Assembly: GCF_963422355.1 (NCBI RefSeq)
Contig: NC_085095.1
Location: 2,433,158 to 2,497,157 of the forward strand
Direction: 5' to 3'
Length of the DNA: 64,000 bases
DNA from: Corticium candelabrum
Taxonomy: Eukaryota > Porifera > Homoscleromorpha > Homosclerophorida > Plakinidae
In this document: one piece after another, positions 1-36,132 of the stretch
How the letters are laid out: the number at the start of each line of letters is the position of its first letter
How positions within the stretch are numbered: the stretch's first letter is position 1
The notes under the pieces: generated by a model
The model's database searches: none
Told to the model about the DNA's origin: nothing
The model's input: the letters and a program-made list of their open reading frames with translations, nothing else
Made by a program: the position numbers and the translations under genes

Positions 1-325
1 GTTAGTTGGTCTTCTACAATCAGTGACATGAGAGGTTTTGATGTCTTGTTACAAATACTTGATGCAGTCTAGGGCACATATAGCGGTTCTTCAGTAATAC
101 CTCTTATCACCCAACTTCCTAACTTGCAAAATGACATCAAAATCCCAAGGGTTGTGTCTGATCAATATAGTGTGATGTCCAACAAAAATTATGGACTTAT
201 TTTCCACACTCAAGTAAACAGATCAACAAATGAACACAAACTAGTAAAAACACTAGAAATAGATTAGATACAACCAAAGCTGCATGCAGAGAGACAGACA
301 GTCAAAACACACAAAAACTATGTAC

Positions 326-856
326 TTGATCTTGTCGATCTTGTTGTACTCCATATTTCCCACCAAACCCAGTTGAGTAGTCTAATAAGGCCAATGATAG
401 ATAGTGGTCTAGTGAACACGCTTTCTGTGTTACCTTTCTGAGAAGCATGCTGCTCTACCTTTGCCTGGTAGTCCCAACCTTCAGCACTCTGCGTACGATG
501 AAAACAGTTGCTGGACACCAAATTTCAACTAAGTATATTTCTTGGAATCAAACCTTGTCCTGGCGCTCCTTCTGTACTCCATATTTCCCACCAAACCCAG
601 TTGAGTAGTCTAATAAGACCGATGCTAGATATTGGTCTAGTGAACATGTTTCCTGTGTTACCTTTCTGAGAAGCATGCTGCTCTACCTTTGCCTGGTAGT
701 CCCAACCTTCAGCACTCTGCATACGATGAAAAACAGTTGCTGGACACCAAATGTCAAAACTGTTTCTTGGAATCAAACCTTGTCCTGCCGCTCCTTCTGT
801 ACACCATATTTACCACCAAATCCAATGGAGTAATCTACCAACGTACAAACGAAACA

Positions 857-918
<62 letters not shown>

Positions 919-3900
919 ACAACCAACAACACACCAAGCCACCGTCAATACCTTTCTGAGAAGCATGTTGCTCCCGTTTCGCCTGATACTCCCAGCCCTC
1001 AGCACTCTGCAACAATCAATCCAAAACCTTAATTAATTAAGCAAAAATAACACAACATACACATCAAACTAGCTATAACAAATATCTCTGCAATTAAATT
1101 TTTACTAATTGAAGCTGTGTTTACACCGTCGCTTCCACGGCTATGAGCATTCTGAAAACCATGATAGGATGTCACGAAGATCAAATTATGACTTAAGATA
1201 CTATTTCTGATTTACTCACTCTACTTGTAAAATCCACCTAAAATCGTACCAAGTGACTGTCGTTTCATGTGACTCTAAAGTATGTAAATAGCCTGTAGTC
1301 GTCAGAGTACAGTAACAACGGTTACTGCATACTGGGTATAAATATCACTTTGGTTATGCAATGTTAGGTTCGTTTATAAAATGTTGTGAGCCATAAAAAC
1401 AATTGATTTTGCGTTAGTAGTTGGGACGGGTAAATTCTGTTGTTTATTTCCAACAAGACGTGGCAGTTGCAAACATGAATTACACTGTTCTGATAAGAAA
1501 CTTTTTCATGAACAATTCATGAGTCTGATTTCCAATTCATCCATTGTCTCTAGTTGCCATGTACTATAGATCACAACTACCACTCTGTGATTAAGCCAAA
1601 CTAAGGGCATAACACATTCCTGAGCGTGACAGACATAGTCGGCCAGTCAGCCACACATCCACACACACAGTCACAGCCCGGAAGTCTGTTAACCCTTATA
1701 AGCACTTGCTAAGTCACATGACTTTTACAAAGTCCCGTTTCTTAAGGCTCACAGCTAATATTAATAGGTCAAACCACATGATTACAAATTCAAACATAAA
1801 AGTAAGAAACAGATGGCACACTAATGCCGCCTGACTAGTCGGTCATAATAAATCCATAATTAAGGACACCATGCACACTTTCCAATTCATTAGAAAACAT
1901 TCATGCAACAGGAAGGCTTCTTTCAATAACAGTCAACTGCACTTACAAAGCTACAGTAGCAACAAATTGCTGCAAGACATGAGTTCAAGCAATCACATCG
2001 TTGTCCCACTGATTTTCTTTTGAAAACTACACATGACTAGCTTCATGTGCAATACGTACTTTACCGCTATGCAGCACTACCACATAAGACTCCATAATTA
2101 AAAAACATAACTGCTCTATACAGGGACATCGGGAACGTCATTATGATCACAATGAATAATGAGATAATAAACTGAAACAGCTCCCAGTCATCTACATCAT
2201 AACATGAACTTTGAACTGAAGGTAGGCATAATGATAGACACCATAATGCAAGTCGGCAAATGCTCAGGCATCGAAGTTGTTGTTCTCCTTTGTTTAATAG
2301 CTCAAGAGAAGAAAGCATCAAACATAACATTTTTTGTTGCACTGTAAGAAATCAAGTCATTGCAGTTGCAGCCTATCGACTTGACGTGTTGTTTAAATTT
2401 GAATTCCAGTATGTTTCTAAAGAGACTTTGAAGATGCTGAACATGCACATCAGAGAGTTGAAACCTGTTCGATTTCATTACGAGTGCAACTGACTCACGC
2501 ACCGACTGGTAATTCAAAATTGCAGGATGACATGTGTTATCATACGATGCCCATCTTGACCACCAAATCAAAGTCTGAAGTTCACGCTGCCATTAGTGGA
2601 CACACGCAAAACCATATCAAACGAATGAATTATTATCATAAGTCACATTCTGTAGCCATCACACATTGAATGCTAACACTGATTTCTAGTCATTCTCAAC
2701 AACAAAGCACCTGTGTAGACTATAAAGGTGACATGTGTCTCAACACGAATCACGCGCATACACACGTGATGAAATTATTGTCCAATGTCTCAATACATCT
2801 GCAGTTGCAATGCTGCTAAAAATGTGCTGGTTAAAAGCCATCGTACACACAGCTTCAGTAGCTGTTTCCTTTACACAATGGCAAGCAAGACTGATGACAA
2901 AAAAGACTTTTATGGGCACCAACATGCTTAAATAGTAAGCCAACATGTTTGTTGTATTTGTATTTAGTCGTTCTTTGTCTTTCATAAACACCACCTATTG
3001 CCTTCTGCATTCAATCTTGGTTTCCATTGTAATCAAAACAGGCTCTTTTAGAACACACTGCAATGCTTTGTTGCCACTGCAAGTTTCTATTTCTTTTGCC
3101 TACTCATGAATCATTTTAATAGATTTCCTTCAGCAAACCTTGTTGCACATTCCTGACCGTTCTGTCTGCTGGCAAGTCATCATGGTAAGCTTCAGTCACA
3201 ACAATGTGCAGTTACTGATTTCTTGCCATAAAGTGTTTCACAGTGGACATAGGCTCTTCATCCTCTACAGTCATCCCCACCAAGACAGAAACCGGAATGT
3301 CCAATCAAACCAGCTCATTTGTACTACGATAAATTCAGCTGAAATGACTTGATGATATAAAATGTAAAAAATTTGGTTTTGGGGGCAGCAGAAACCACAA
3401 GACTTCTAAATAAAAGTTTGAAGAGACTTTGGCACAAATTTTCAAATAACCTTCATGTAACTATGTATCCACAGGCTTAGATCTGGTAAACTAAATTGAT
3501 ACAGCGCTGCACTGTTTGCCACTGTTTTGACACTGTTTCTCTGTAGACACATAGGAAGTACTCCCTGAATGAAAAGCAGATGTATGCCTAAGTAATTAGA
3601 CAATGGCAAGTGTTACAAGCCAAGGCATGTGAATGCCTGCAACACTATTGAGTCGCCTTTCATGTTCCTGAAATAGAAACAACCTTTTCCCAGAGACAAA
3701 ACCTCTAGAAGTCTTGTAGACATGTTGTTCAAGTATTTCACTTCCCACACCTAGTCTTCCACCTTCCTTACACAATTATCAAGTAGAGTAAGCGTCACCT
3801 AGAAATCTTAGTCAGAGCTGTAGCCTCGAACTTCCAGACCACAGAGCACACAAACTCTAGTCTGGACCAAAACAACACTAAAATGATTTCGGAAGTAGTT

Positions 3901-6256
3901 ATAAAAATCGATGCTAAATGGTAGTGTAACAGCCTAGGGTTGTTCTACCTAGTTCAATAATGAGATGGAAAGATACCGTGCTTTTGCATTACACAAACAT
4001 ATCTTTTGTAAATGCCATGAGATCTCATGAACAAAGAAAAGACGTCTAAGATATGGACGGCATGAAACGACGATTCTTTGATTCTGCAGCAGAACACTAG
4101 CTAGTCTAACCGCTCGACTAGCGAGACTACTGCTCAACTAGTTGTCAAAGGTGATGGTCTAGCGACGCTGCTGTGCATGTCCTCTCATCGCAAGCTTGAA
4201 AAGATCGAAGAACTGAAGCTGAAACTAAAACTAAGGCGCATGCCTGCACCAGAGTCTTCATTCACAGCTCTGGGGTGCACTTAGCCGCCCAGGAGAATTT
4301 CGCAAACACATGATCAGCATTAGTGCACTTAGCTTAACCAATTACTGCTAAACCAATCACAATTTACCACAAACATTCCGGTTCTAAGATGCTGATTGGC
4401 TTACAACGCTATTCCAAATCATTTTAGAACTGTTCTGGTCCAGACTAGAGTTCGTGCACTCCTCGCACTCTCTGGTCTGGAAGTTCGAGGCTAACAGAGC
4501 TGGTGTACCCAACTTTGCTTTCAGAACTGCTTGGGATAAAGAGCATAAGACCAGTATCTAACATGTTTAATCTCAAAAGTGAGATGGCCCTCTGGTGGTC
4601 TGAAGCTAAAGAGACAACACAATCAAATGTGTCCATCACCAGACACACAATCAACAAACAAAATGAAAGATTGTCTGTCCATCACCAGACACAACATGCA
4701 TGATCTATACAAGGCAAATGGGTCCATTGTAACACCCCATTTGAATTCTAGCGTATCTGCAGTGCAACTATTGTGTAACAAACCTCCTACATCACACACT
4801 CAGAACAAGCTTGAACATTGACTTGTCTAACCATTATTAAACCAACTAAACAATTTATTAATTTTGTCAATTTGTCTGGCCACAACTTTTAGATTATTTT
4901 CCATATTAAACACATTTTATGTTACATCACAACACGACTACCACCTTCAGCAATGTCTGTGTCAGATGAGAAGTGTTGTGTCCATGCTACACTCACGATC
5001 TCATTTCAATAATTTTTGTCACACAATCTCTAAACTGTATTCGATTGCAACTTTTCCAAAAAAGAAAAGATTAGAAAGGCGAGTTTGGTTGTTTGATTGG
5101 GGTACACTCAATCCTACCAGAAAGCTTGCAAAGGCTTTCCATCCTTTCCACCCTAGAGCTTGAAAAAGGTGAAAAGAAAGTTGAAAAACAGCATCATGTA
5201 ATACAAGTTCCGAAAACCATGAAATTGTACATGAAAATGTAAATTTCGATGCATAAACTGCAGGCCCGAGGAGCCAAAAACGATTCCACAGGTGATGAAG
5301 TATATGTGGCCGAGTCCAAAAAGATGTGAACGAGGGCCATATTTGGAGCGATACTGCAATGCATCACTCACCTGCCTTTACAGCATATGTAAACATATAT
5401 ATCAAGGTCATCGAACAGTGGAACTATTAACTGAAGCCTCTTGCATTGCTATGATGCACATCTGCAATACACGTCACTTTTCCTGTTTCAACAACTTGCT
5501 GTTCTATTTGCATTGACTTTCAGTTCTTTCTTGTCTTTCTTTCTTTTTCCAGAAAGCACCAATTGAATACGCCCCAACATACACTGTACATTGATGTGAT
5601 AAAATCTGTTGCTGCTGCTGATGATGTGAAAAGTTCGAGAAACTCTCACAACGACTGGATTCCTGTAACTGCTTTGTCTAAGGTGTTGACTCAATTACAT
5701 AACCAAGTATACACTGATACAGTCTACCTCATTTCTTATTCATCTGTTTCTCTGTCTATCTGCTCATTATCAGCATTATCAAGCCAGTCAGTCACCATTC
5801 CATAGACACAGTCTGTTTCCTAGTTCCATCCGCTCTTACTAGATGCCTTCACACAACACACTACAAACTAACCTTATCTTGTCTCTCTTTCTGGACTCCA
5901 TATTTCCCTCCGAATCCTTTAGAATAGTCTATCAACAACATTCCAATTCGCCAAAGAATTGATAAATTCACAACGAATGAAATAACCTTTCTGAGATTCA
6001 TGCTTTTCAACCTTAGCTTGGTAATCGTAGCCAGCAGCAGCCTACACAGTAAGTGACAATGTTAAGACAGCAATACTTTCTTTACATTAATTACAGACAA
6101 GAGAGCACACACAAGAACGCAGTCAAAGTCTAACCTAAATGGCATCTTCTAATACTCGCACAACAAAGACAGCTGGACTAAGAGACACACATATAGAAAA
6201 ACTGAATGACTGACAGACAAACACAAACATACAAACAAAAACAAACAAAGAGACAA

Positions 6257-6287
<31 letters not shown>

Positions 6288-8131
6288 CAACATAGTTAAA
6301 GACACTGAGAGGCTCATCACTGATTACAGTAGACATACCATCAGATACATACATACATACAGACAGACAGACAGACAAACACATAGACAGACATACAAAG
6401 GCAAGCGCAGACACACTCATCAAGACTGAAAAATGGACAAACAAACAAGTTTAACAAAAAAGATACACAAACAGATGGACGGACAGACAAATGGACACAC
6501 ATACCAAAATGCAGAAAATCATACAAAACAAATGTGTGTGTGTAATAACTAACCGTACCTTGTCCTGTCTATCTTTCTGTACGCCGTATTTTCCACCAAA
6601 GCCTTTAGCCGCGTCAACTTGCGACGTATGCTTCTCTGTCTTCCCCACATAGTCATGTCCCACTGCAGACTACAGTCAACTGCATGGAGCACCAACAAAC
6701 ATGGCCAATTCCAAAAACAAACTGAACCTTGTCCATACGATCCTTCATAACTCCAAACTTCCCTCCATATCCTTCCGAAGCCTTCGGACTGCAGACACAA
6801 GACAGAAGAACCAACCATACAGATGAACATCCGGGTCAAAATACAGCACACTTGAGATCTCACCCGGCATCAAATTCGACTAGAAAATGAATCAAAATGA
6901 GTTGATAAAATTACAAGAATAATAAAAATATAATAAAATATAGAATATAATAAATATAATATAAAATACAAAAAAATAAAAATATAAAAATATAATACAA
7001 ATATATTATAAAATATAATATAAAAACAAAAATATAAAAAATATAATACAAATATATTATACAATATATAATAATAATAAAAATAAAATATAATACAAAT
7101 ATATTATAAAATATAATACAAATATATTATAAAATATAATACAAATATAATATAAAATATAATATAAAAATATAAAATATAATAAAAAATATGCTAAAAA
7201 TATAAAAGTATATCAAATATATAATAAAAAATATTATAAATACAAAAAATAAAAATATATTAAAGTATAAAATATAATAAAATATAATAAATATAAATAT
7301 ATAAAATATAACAAAATATCTTTAAACATAAAATATAATAAAATATAAAATATATAAATATAAATATATAATAAAATATATTATAAAATACAAAAATAAA
7401 AATATATAAATTAATATATAATAAATTATATCATAGATTACAAAAAAATATATTAAAATACAAAAAATAAGAATAAAATAGAATAGACCACAGGAATAAA
7501 ATTGTATAGTTGTTTCACAGGAGTGAGCACACATCAATTTTTAACTGGTGGGTGTGTTTTAAATTATTTTAAAATAATTTTTTATTGATTTAATGCTCTA
7601 GAGTTAAATTAAATTTTAAATTTTACATTTTAAACCTTGCTCTAATACGACTTCGCGGTATGCTGGTATGATGGGTGTATGCGTGTACAGCATATTTTGT
7701 GCAAGAAAAGTTGATATTAAAAATTGATATTAATAATAAAACTAACGACATGCGCGCAAGGATTCTTGAGCACACAACTCCTGTCAAACAAGCAATTTTA
7801 TTCTCGTGGCCTAACAGCAACAATTGTGGTTGTAAATGTCGTCTACCTTGTTTCCGGCCTTTGTCGTCGGTGACGACGTTCTTACGCAATTGATCCATGC
7901 TGAATGCCGCCTGCTTGCCGGAGCCTTCCACCGTCTTGGCCCCCCATCGCTGTTCCTCCTCTGATACGTCATTCTGAGAAAATTAGAAAGAAAGGAAGAA
8001 ACATGACAGAAAAAGTGAGGCCCCGTTAACATTTTGCTCACCACAAAGTCGGGATCGGTTTCCCAGTCGTCGTCTCCGCCTGCTGGAACGACTTGAGCGG
8101 CTGACTGATGCCCAGCTTGAGCTCGCCACAT
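326..8131 (-). CDS. CTTN: Cortactin, 5' part (N-terminal acidic region and F-actin-binding repeats); 3' end outside window
   Basis: Cortactin binds Arp2/3 through an N-terminal acidic DDW motif and binds F-actin through 37-residue repeats at the cell cortex. Thirteen exons are readable on the minus strand: 8042-8131, 7847-7973, 6864-6879, 6728-6788, 6559-6669, 5987-6041, 5873-5928, 952-1006, 779-834, 662-716, 554-609, 434-488 and 326-381. All phases agree, giving 849 nt and 283 residues. The start MWRAQAG and the acidic [10 protein letters not shown] motif (residues 20-29) are the family signature, so ATG 8131 is preferred over an in-frame ATG at 8155. Repeats read SAxGxDYQxKxEKHxSQK followed by [15 protein letters not shown]; there is one partial and five full repeats. 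The helical/proline-rich region and SH3 domain must lie left of base 1. Introns separate almost every repeat half. Confidence 0.93.
554..778 (-). repeat. Tandem duplication of a cortactin repeat exon pair with its introns
   Basis: Bases 326-553 and 554-778 are near-identical over both exons, the intron between them and part of the flanking intron. Each carries one 55-nt exon and one 56-nt exon that together encode one 37-residue actin-binding repeat. Intron similarity shows a recent unequal duplication rather than ancient repeat expansion. The next pair (779-1006) matches in its exons, but its intron has diverged and holds a CA microsatellite. Confidence 0.8.
859..915. repeat. (CA)n microsatellite, about 28 units, in a cortactin intron
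   Basis: An uninterrupted CA run lies between cortactin exons 8 and 9. Open frames through it encode only His/Thr or Cys/Val runs and are not genes. Confidence 0.97.
1007..5872 (-). other. Long cortactin intron (4.9 kb), no further exon seen
   Basis: I found no additional cortactin repeat exon in either frame. The stretch is ordinary AT-rich sequence apart from a 675-bp element with long terminal inverted repeats at 3821-4494. Confidence 0.6.
3821..4494. mobile_element. Non-autonomous hAT-like DNA transposon, 0.67 kb, with about 50-bp terminal inverted repeats
   Basis: The left end begins TAGCCTCGAACTTCCAGACC and its reverse complement closes the right end at about 4437-4494. The octamer CAGAGCTG precedes the left end (3813-3820) and follows the right end (4495-4502), an 8-bp target duplication typical of the hAT superfamily. 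No transposase frame is inside. The TAGCCTCG terminus is shared with two ~105-bp elements at 19983-20090 and 54841-54945, and approximately with a third at 54543-54670. Confidence 0.75.
6195..6530. repeat. Degenerate (CAGA)n / (CATA)n tract in a cortactin intron
   Basis: Stretches of CAGA and CATA repeat units with interruptions lie between cortactin exons 5 and 6. Frames through it give only low-complexity Val/Ser/Cys/Leu-rich translations. Confidence 0.85.
6864..6879 (-). CDS. CTTN: Cortactin 16-nt micro-exon (exon 3)
   Basis: The exon is bounded by TTCTAG on the acceptor side and GTGAGAT on the donor side. Exon 2 ends in phase 1 and exon 4 begins with one base of a split codon, so a short exon that converts phase 1 to phase 2 is required. 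This segment supplies exactly that. The joined peptide reads [18 protein letters not shown], which closely follows the family pattern ahead of the first repeat (a GPKAS motif then GYGGKFG). It is too short for gene predictors to find. Support is from phase and family consensus; transcript evidence would be decisive. Confidence 0.8.
6890..7480. repeat. AT-only low-complexity tract (AATATAAAATA-type) in cortactin intron 2
   Basis: About 590 bp are composed almost only of A and T with irregular AATATAAAATAC-like units. It begins just upstream of the cortactin micro-exon in transcription order. No coding content is visible. Confidence 0.9.
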
Positions 8132-9142
8132 ATTAGAAGCCGGATCGGTAACCACGCATGCGTAGTCTACACACAGCGATCACATGTCTAGACGTCCAGT
8201 TTCATGTCGCGTAGCGTGGGCACCGCGTTATCTGCTGTGATCGGACACGCTCTCGTGTCGACCGTGCACTTTGACGTGCTGTAATGCAATACAGGCAGAT
8301 CTACATAGCTCTTTTCGCTGTCAGGATGCAATAGTTGGAGTGATGACGAATTGCAATCTGATGAACGCCATTAGAACGCCATTCATTAGCTAGCGAGTTA
8401 GACGACTAGCAAACGTTTCTGACCAGACGCGCTGCACGAATCGCTGGTTGCTAACCGGCGATTGCTCAGACCGTGGCAGCTTTCTAATTTGCCTGTAAAC
8501 GTAAACTGCAGCGATCTCCCTCATTGAATCCCACGGGAAAGCAATTAGTAGAGTAACGTGACACATATGGCTGGAACGAGTGTGCAATCGTTAGTGTACT
8601 TACTGCAAATTGCTATTATTCTTGCTTACGGTGCTTGTAAACGCATTTGTCAAACTCACAAACAGTGTCACGTGATCGTCCGCGCCCCCGCTTTGCCCCG
8701 TTGTGTTGCAGCTTTGTGTGACTTCACACGTTCGGATCAAAGAAACGAGATGCGGTATCACCTAATTCAACGCGACAAGCAATGTTCACACTGACTTCTT
8801 AACCTCATGTGTGTACTAACACGTTGGAGCTTTTGTTTACTGGAAAACGCCAGCTGCGACTATTGGCTGTTGCAGCAATCCATGTGATCGAGTTACACGA
8901 GGAAGGCTTTGATAGGCTGCCGCCTATCCAAATATAGAAGATCTGCCGTACTACACTCATTAGATGACCCGAGCTTCATTCAATTATCCGTGGTATGTCA
9001 GAGGGCGGATCCTAATGAAAGCCACGCCTACGCGATGTTCATTCATTCTACTCGGCGCCTCGTGGAGCTGGTCAGCCGTTCAGCTGCGATCTGCCGGCCC
9101 GCACGTCTGTTTTCCTGTCTCCGCTCGCTCGTTGCACGACCG
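8132..9142. promoter_or_regulatory. 1-kb divergent intergenic region between cortactin and the D-type cyclin
   Basis: The two ATGs point away from each other across about 1 kb, so this interval should hold both promoters and 5' leaders. An inverted CCAAT (ATTGG) occurs near 8858 and CpG-rich sequence precedes the cyclin ATG. No further gene is recognisable. Confidence 0.55.
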
Positions 9143-11099
9143 ATGGACCGACATTCAGCCAGTCTCTGCTGCATCGAGTTGCCTCCAACGCGGAGGAGCA
9201 ACCCTCGAGATAGGATGCTGGACGGTCGACGGGTCATGGAAAACTTGCTGGGATCAGAAGACCGAGTCATACCGAACCCCAAGTATATAGAAATGGTGCA
9301 GCAGAGTCGAATGACGGAAGGAATGAGACGTCAGGTGGTAGAATGGATGTTGGAGGTGAGCGTTTGTTGATGTCGATTTTGTGGTTGCAAGTGACTGCTA
9401 CATCCATGCAGTGATGGCATCCGCTGATACATTTCGGATACATTTCCGATCGTGTAGCAAGACGGTTTGCTACATTGGCGTCATGTTATTTCGTCTGATG
9501 GGAGGTAGTTCTCGCGGGGTCTTCCCACAGATGGTCGTCGTTCGATTGATCGTGTTGTTTTGTTTCTGTCACACGTGTATGTGCATGTGTGTGTGTGGTT
9601 GCAACTGTGGGTGCTGGCTGCCGACTCAAGCGATCGTGTCGTGCGTTGGTTCGCGCGTATTCGCCGTATCGTGTTGCTGGTGGGAAGGTGGATAGAAGTC
9701 AGGAATGTTTGATAGTGATCCCGCGAAATCGTTGTCGTCCGGGTAGCTGCAATCCCCTCCTCTCTCTCCCTTGTTGGGCTGTGTGTGCATACTGAGAGCA
9801 TGTGTTCTGTGTGTTGGATGTAGGTGTGTGAAGAGACTCGGGCTGAAGACATACTACTCCCTCTAGCTGTCAATCTTTTGGACAGAATTCTCAGTCAACA
9901 ATTTATTGACAGGGATCACTTGCAATTGACTTCAGCAGCTTGTCTCTTCGTCGCCAGCAAAGTCGTTCAGGCAGAGCCTTTGGAGGCAAAGCAGCTATGT
10001 ATCATGTCAGACAATGCGTTCATGCCCAGTTTTTTGACTGTAAGTGTAAACGTATTTGGTCTGGATCCGTACACCGCTTTGGGGTTGATATTGACTTTGA
10101 AACAATTTGGGTATGTTTGGAAGCGAAATTTCCCAGACTTTGAAGGAATGTAATGTAGATCCTATGTTGAGCTCGACTGGTATGATGAGTGTTTGTCATA
10201 TGGCCACTGTCACCTGATTGGATTACATCCTTTCTGTTTACTGCAACAGAGCTTGCAGTCCTGGTTACCTGCAGACTGTACTGTTAACTAAAGAAATCAA
10301 ATGGACGGTTGCTGTTATCATAATAACCATGCTGCATTATGGTAATATTGTTAGTTCTGTTTTGGGTATGCAACCCCATGCAAGCCACTTACACAAATCC
10401 ATAGTTGATAAGCATTGTTGTATTGAGCAGAGAACCCTGAACTATTGCTTCTTGTTTTGTATGTAGTGAACCTGTGTGCTAGTGTGCTAAACTGCTTGTG
10501 TTTAGAAAATGGAGCTAATAATCCTCGATCGACTCAAATGGGATCTGACTACTGCGACTCCACTAAACTTCCTCGATCTTATGTATGGGCTTCTTCCAGT
10601 CACAGAAGACCAAATAAGAATTGTAAAGAAACACGCAACTGCGTTAGTTACACTCACTTGTTTTGGTAAAGAGATTCATTGTGTGGAGCATATTGCAGTC
10701 ATGTAATTTCTTGTGTGTTTGTTCCATTTTTGCAGAGTACCGGTTTATTATTTACCCGCCTTCAGTGATTGCAGCTGCTGCAGCTTGCGCTGCTATTCAA
10801 GGAATGAATATGCAACTGTCTAATGGTCAAAACCCTGTTGTTGTATTACAAGAAGTCACGCGGACAGATCTGGTATACAAGTGCAGAGTTCACGTAAACA
10901 TTCCTGTGCAGACGTACTTACGTGATGATTATAATTTCAGGAAATTTTACAAGCGTGCCAGGCTCAAATCGAAGAATCCCTTGCGCGTCATTTATCACTA
11001 ATGGCGGATGGATCTGGAGAAGCAGACAGATTGAGAGGAAATAATGATAATCTGCCTGAAACAGATACTCCAACAGAAGCTTTGGAATCAGTTTTTTAG
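9143..11099 (+). CDS. CCND: D-type G1 cyclin, complete, five exons
   Basis: D cyclins bind CDK4/6 and direct it to retinoblastoma protein in G1. Exons: 9143-9355, 9824-10039, 10506-10665, 10736-10893 and 10941-11099; phases join cleanly and give 301 residues, the family length. The N-terminus has LCCIE (residues 8-12), an LxCxE Rb-binding motif at the usual place. The cyclin box opens MRRQVVEWMLEVCEE (about 61-75) and continues with LTSAACLFVASK; the second fold holds RLKWDL and YPPSVIAAAAACAAIQG. The tail has a Thr-Pro (residues 292-293, in ETDTPTEAL) matching the phospho-degron of cyclin D1. ATG 9143 is chosen because it puts LxCxE near the N-terminus; the frame stays open upstream to 8909. 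Intron 4 is only 47 nt. Confidence 0.94.
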
Positions 11100-11149
11100 T
11101 TATAATGACCATTTCAATGCATGCGCGCGGAACTTATCTGGTTGCAGTG

Positions 11150-11155
11150 ATTAAA
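11150..11155 (+). terminator. Candidate poly(A) signal ATTAAA for the cyclin
   Basis: ATTAAA lies 51 nt after the cyclin stop. The collagen stop on the opposite strand is only 172 nt away, so the two 3' UTRs probably overlap. Confidence 0.4.
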
Positions 11156-11271
11156 GCAGAACAGAGCAGAGCAGAGAAGAGGATAATGGGATAGCATTTC
11201 AGAAGAGTTCGTGATATACGCAGGTGTAACGTGATCACGTGACATAGATAAATAATATGAAATGCTTTCCG

Positions 11272-35147
<23,876 letters not shown>

Positions 35148-35254
35148 GCGATGACCCCGGACACCTAAACAAAGCGCAGCTATAAATCCTTGAATACCCA
35201 GACTTTCGGCCGCGACGTCTTCTTTGGATTTTGGACTTTGTCGCAGTCGCGGGC

Positions 35255-35365
35255 CTTTGCCGCCCCGGTCAATGACCAGTTACTCATTTATACTCCTGAG
35301 TAGAAAGAGGCAATTGTGTGAGTTTCTTGCCCAAGGAAATTATGCCATGCCTTTAGGTTGCTACA
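35255..35365 (-). mobile_element. Partial second copy of the SINE
   Basis: CAATGACCAG, TACTCATTTATACTCCTGAG and AAGGAAATTATGCC recur in the same order and spacing as in the SINE at 20622-21054. The tRNA-like head is not clearly preserved. It lies about 100 bp upstream of the collagen ATG. Confidence 0.75.
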
Positions 35366-35430
35366 CCGCGTGCGCTACCTGTCACGTGTGTACATGTAGT
35401 CCATATGGTTTCACACGTGTGGCAAGGTCC

Positions 35431-35433
<3 letters not shown>

Positions 35434-35502
<69 letters not shown>
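35434..35502. repeat. (TA)n microsatellite
   Basis: A pure TA run directly after GGTCCCGGA. The same GGTCCCGGATAT motif recurs at about 35592 without the TA run. Confidence 0.95.
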
Positions 35503-35503
<1 letters not shown>

Positions 35504-36129
35504 TAGTATACATGGCCCGTCCTTCTTACGGGCAAGATACTGTAGTGTAAAGATAGGTCTGTGGACACGTCACGTGCAATCTTTGTGGCGAGGTCCCGGA
35601 TATGCTGAATGAATTCGAATCTTGCTCTTTGCGCTTGTTTCGATAGAAATCGACACACTCCCCATGTAGCGCTTGCTGCAGAAAACGTGTAGGTTGGATT
35701 CGGTGCAAATGTAATCAGAATTTGGAGAGAAACGCAAGCGATAGAAGAGTAAGTTTCGTCGGCAAGAGATATTCGATCGCTCGAAGCTTTGCGAAGGACG
35801 GCGATGCATAGGGTCTACACGGGACTGGTGTGGGCGTGTGTTCGAATGAGCTGCAATGTGTAGCGTTTGCGTCGTCGAGAAATTTTACGCGTGGGTCGAT
35901 CCCTCGAGAGGGGACTCGGTGCATTATTTTTTGTATTTTTTTTACGCAAACCTTTCTTTGTGCGTGCCGAGTGTGCGTGCCGATTTCGGTTGCGAACGGA
36001 CAAAAGACGTGGCCGCCAAACGCGAACATACATACATACACACACACAGACAGACAATTTGAGCTTTATATATTAGATATATTATATTTTTATAAACTAA
36101 CCCAAAACCAACTCAACCCCCCCCCCCCC
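35503..36129. other. Intergenic sequence upstream of the collagen gene, no gene recognised
   Basis: CpG-rich parts (35560-36030) and short CATA/CACA/CAGA runs (36026-36055) are present. Open frames here show no family I recognise. Confidence 0.45.
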
Positions 36130-36132
36130 ACT

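Noticed and set aside
6870..7537. Tyr/Ile/Phe-rich open frames in the AT-only tract
   Set aside because: The composition is wholly explained by A/T low complexity; no conserved motif is present.
8909..9142. Upstream in-frame extension of the D-type cyclin (78 extra codons)
   Set aside because: It has no cyclin similarity, and starting at 9143 places the LxCxE motif at the N-terminus as in other D cyclins.
36026..36060. CATA/CACA/CAGA run as a repeat target for the LINE fragment at 36133-37230
   Set aside because: The 3' junction of that fragment cannot be placed, because an AT-rich stretch and a C11 run intervene. I did not count it as a microsatellite-flanked copy.
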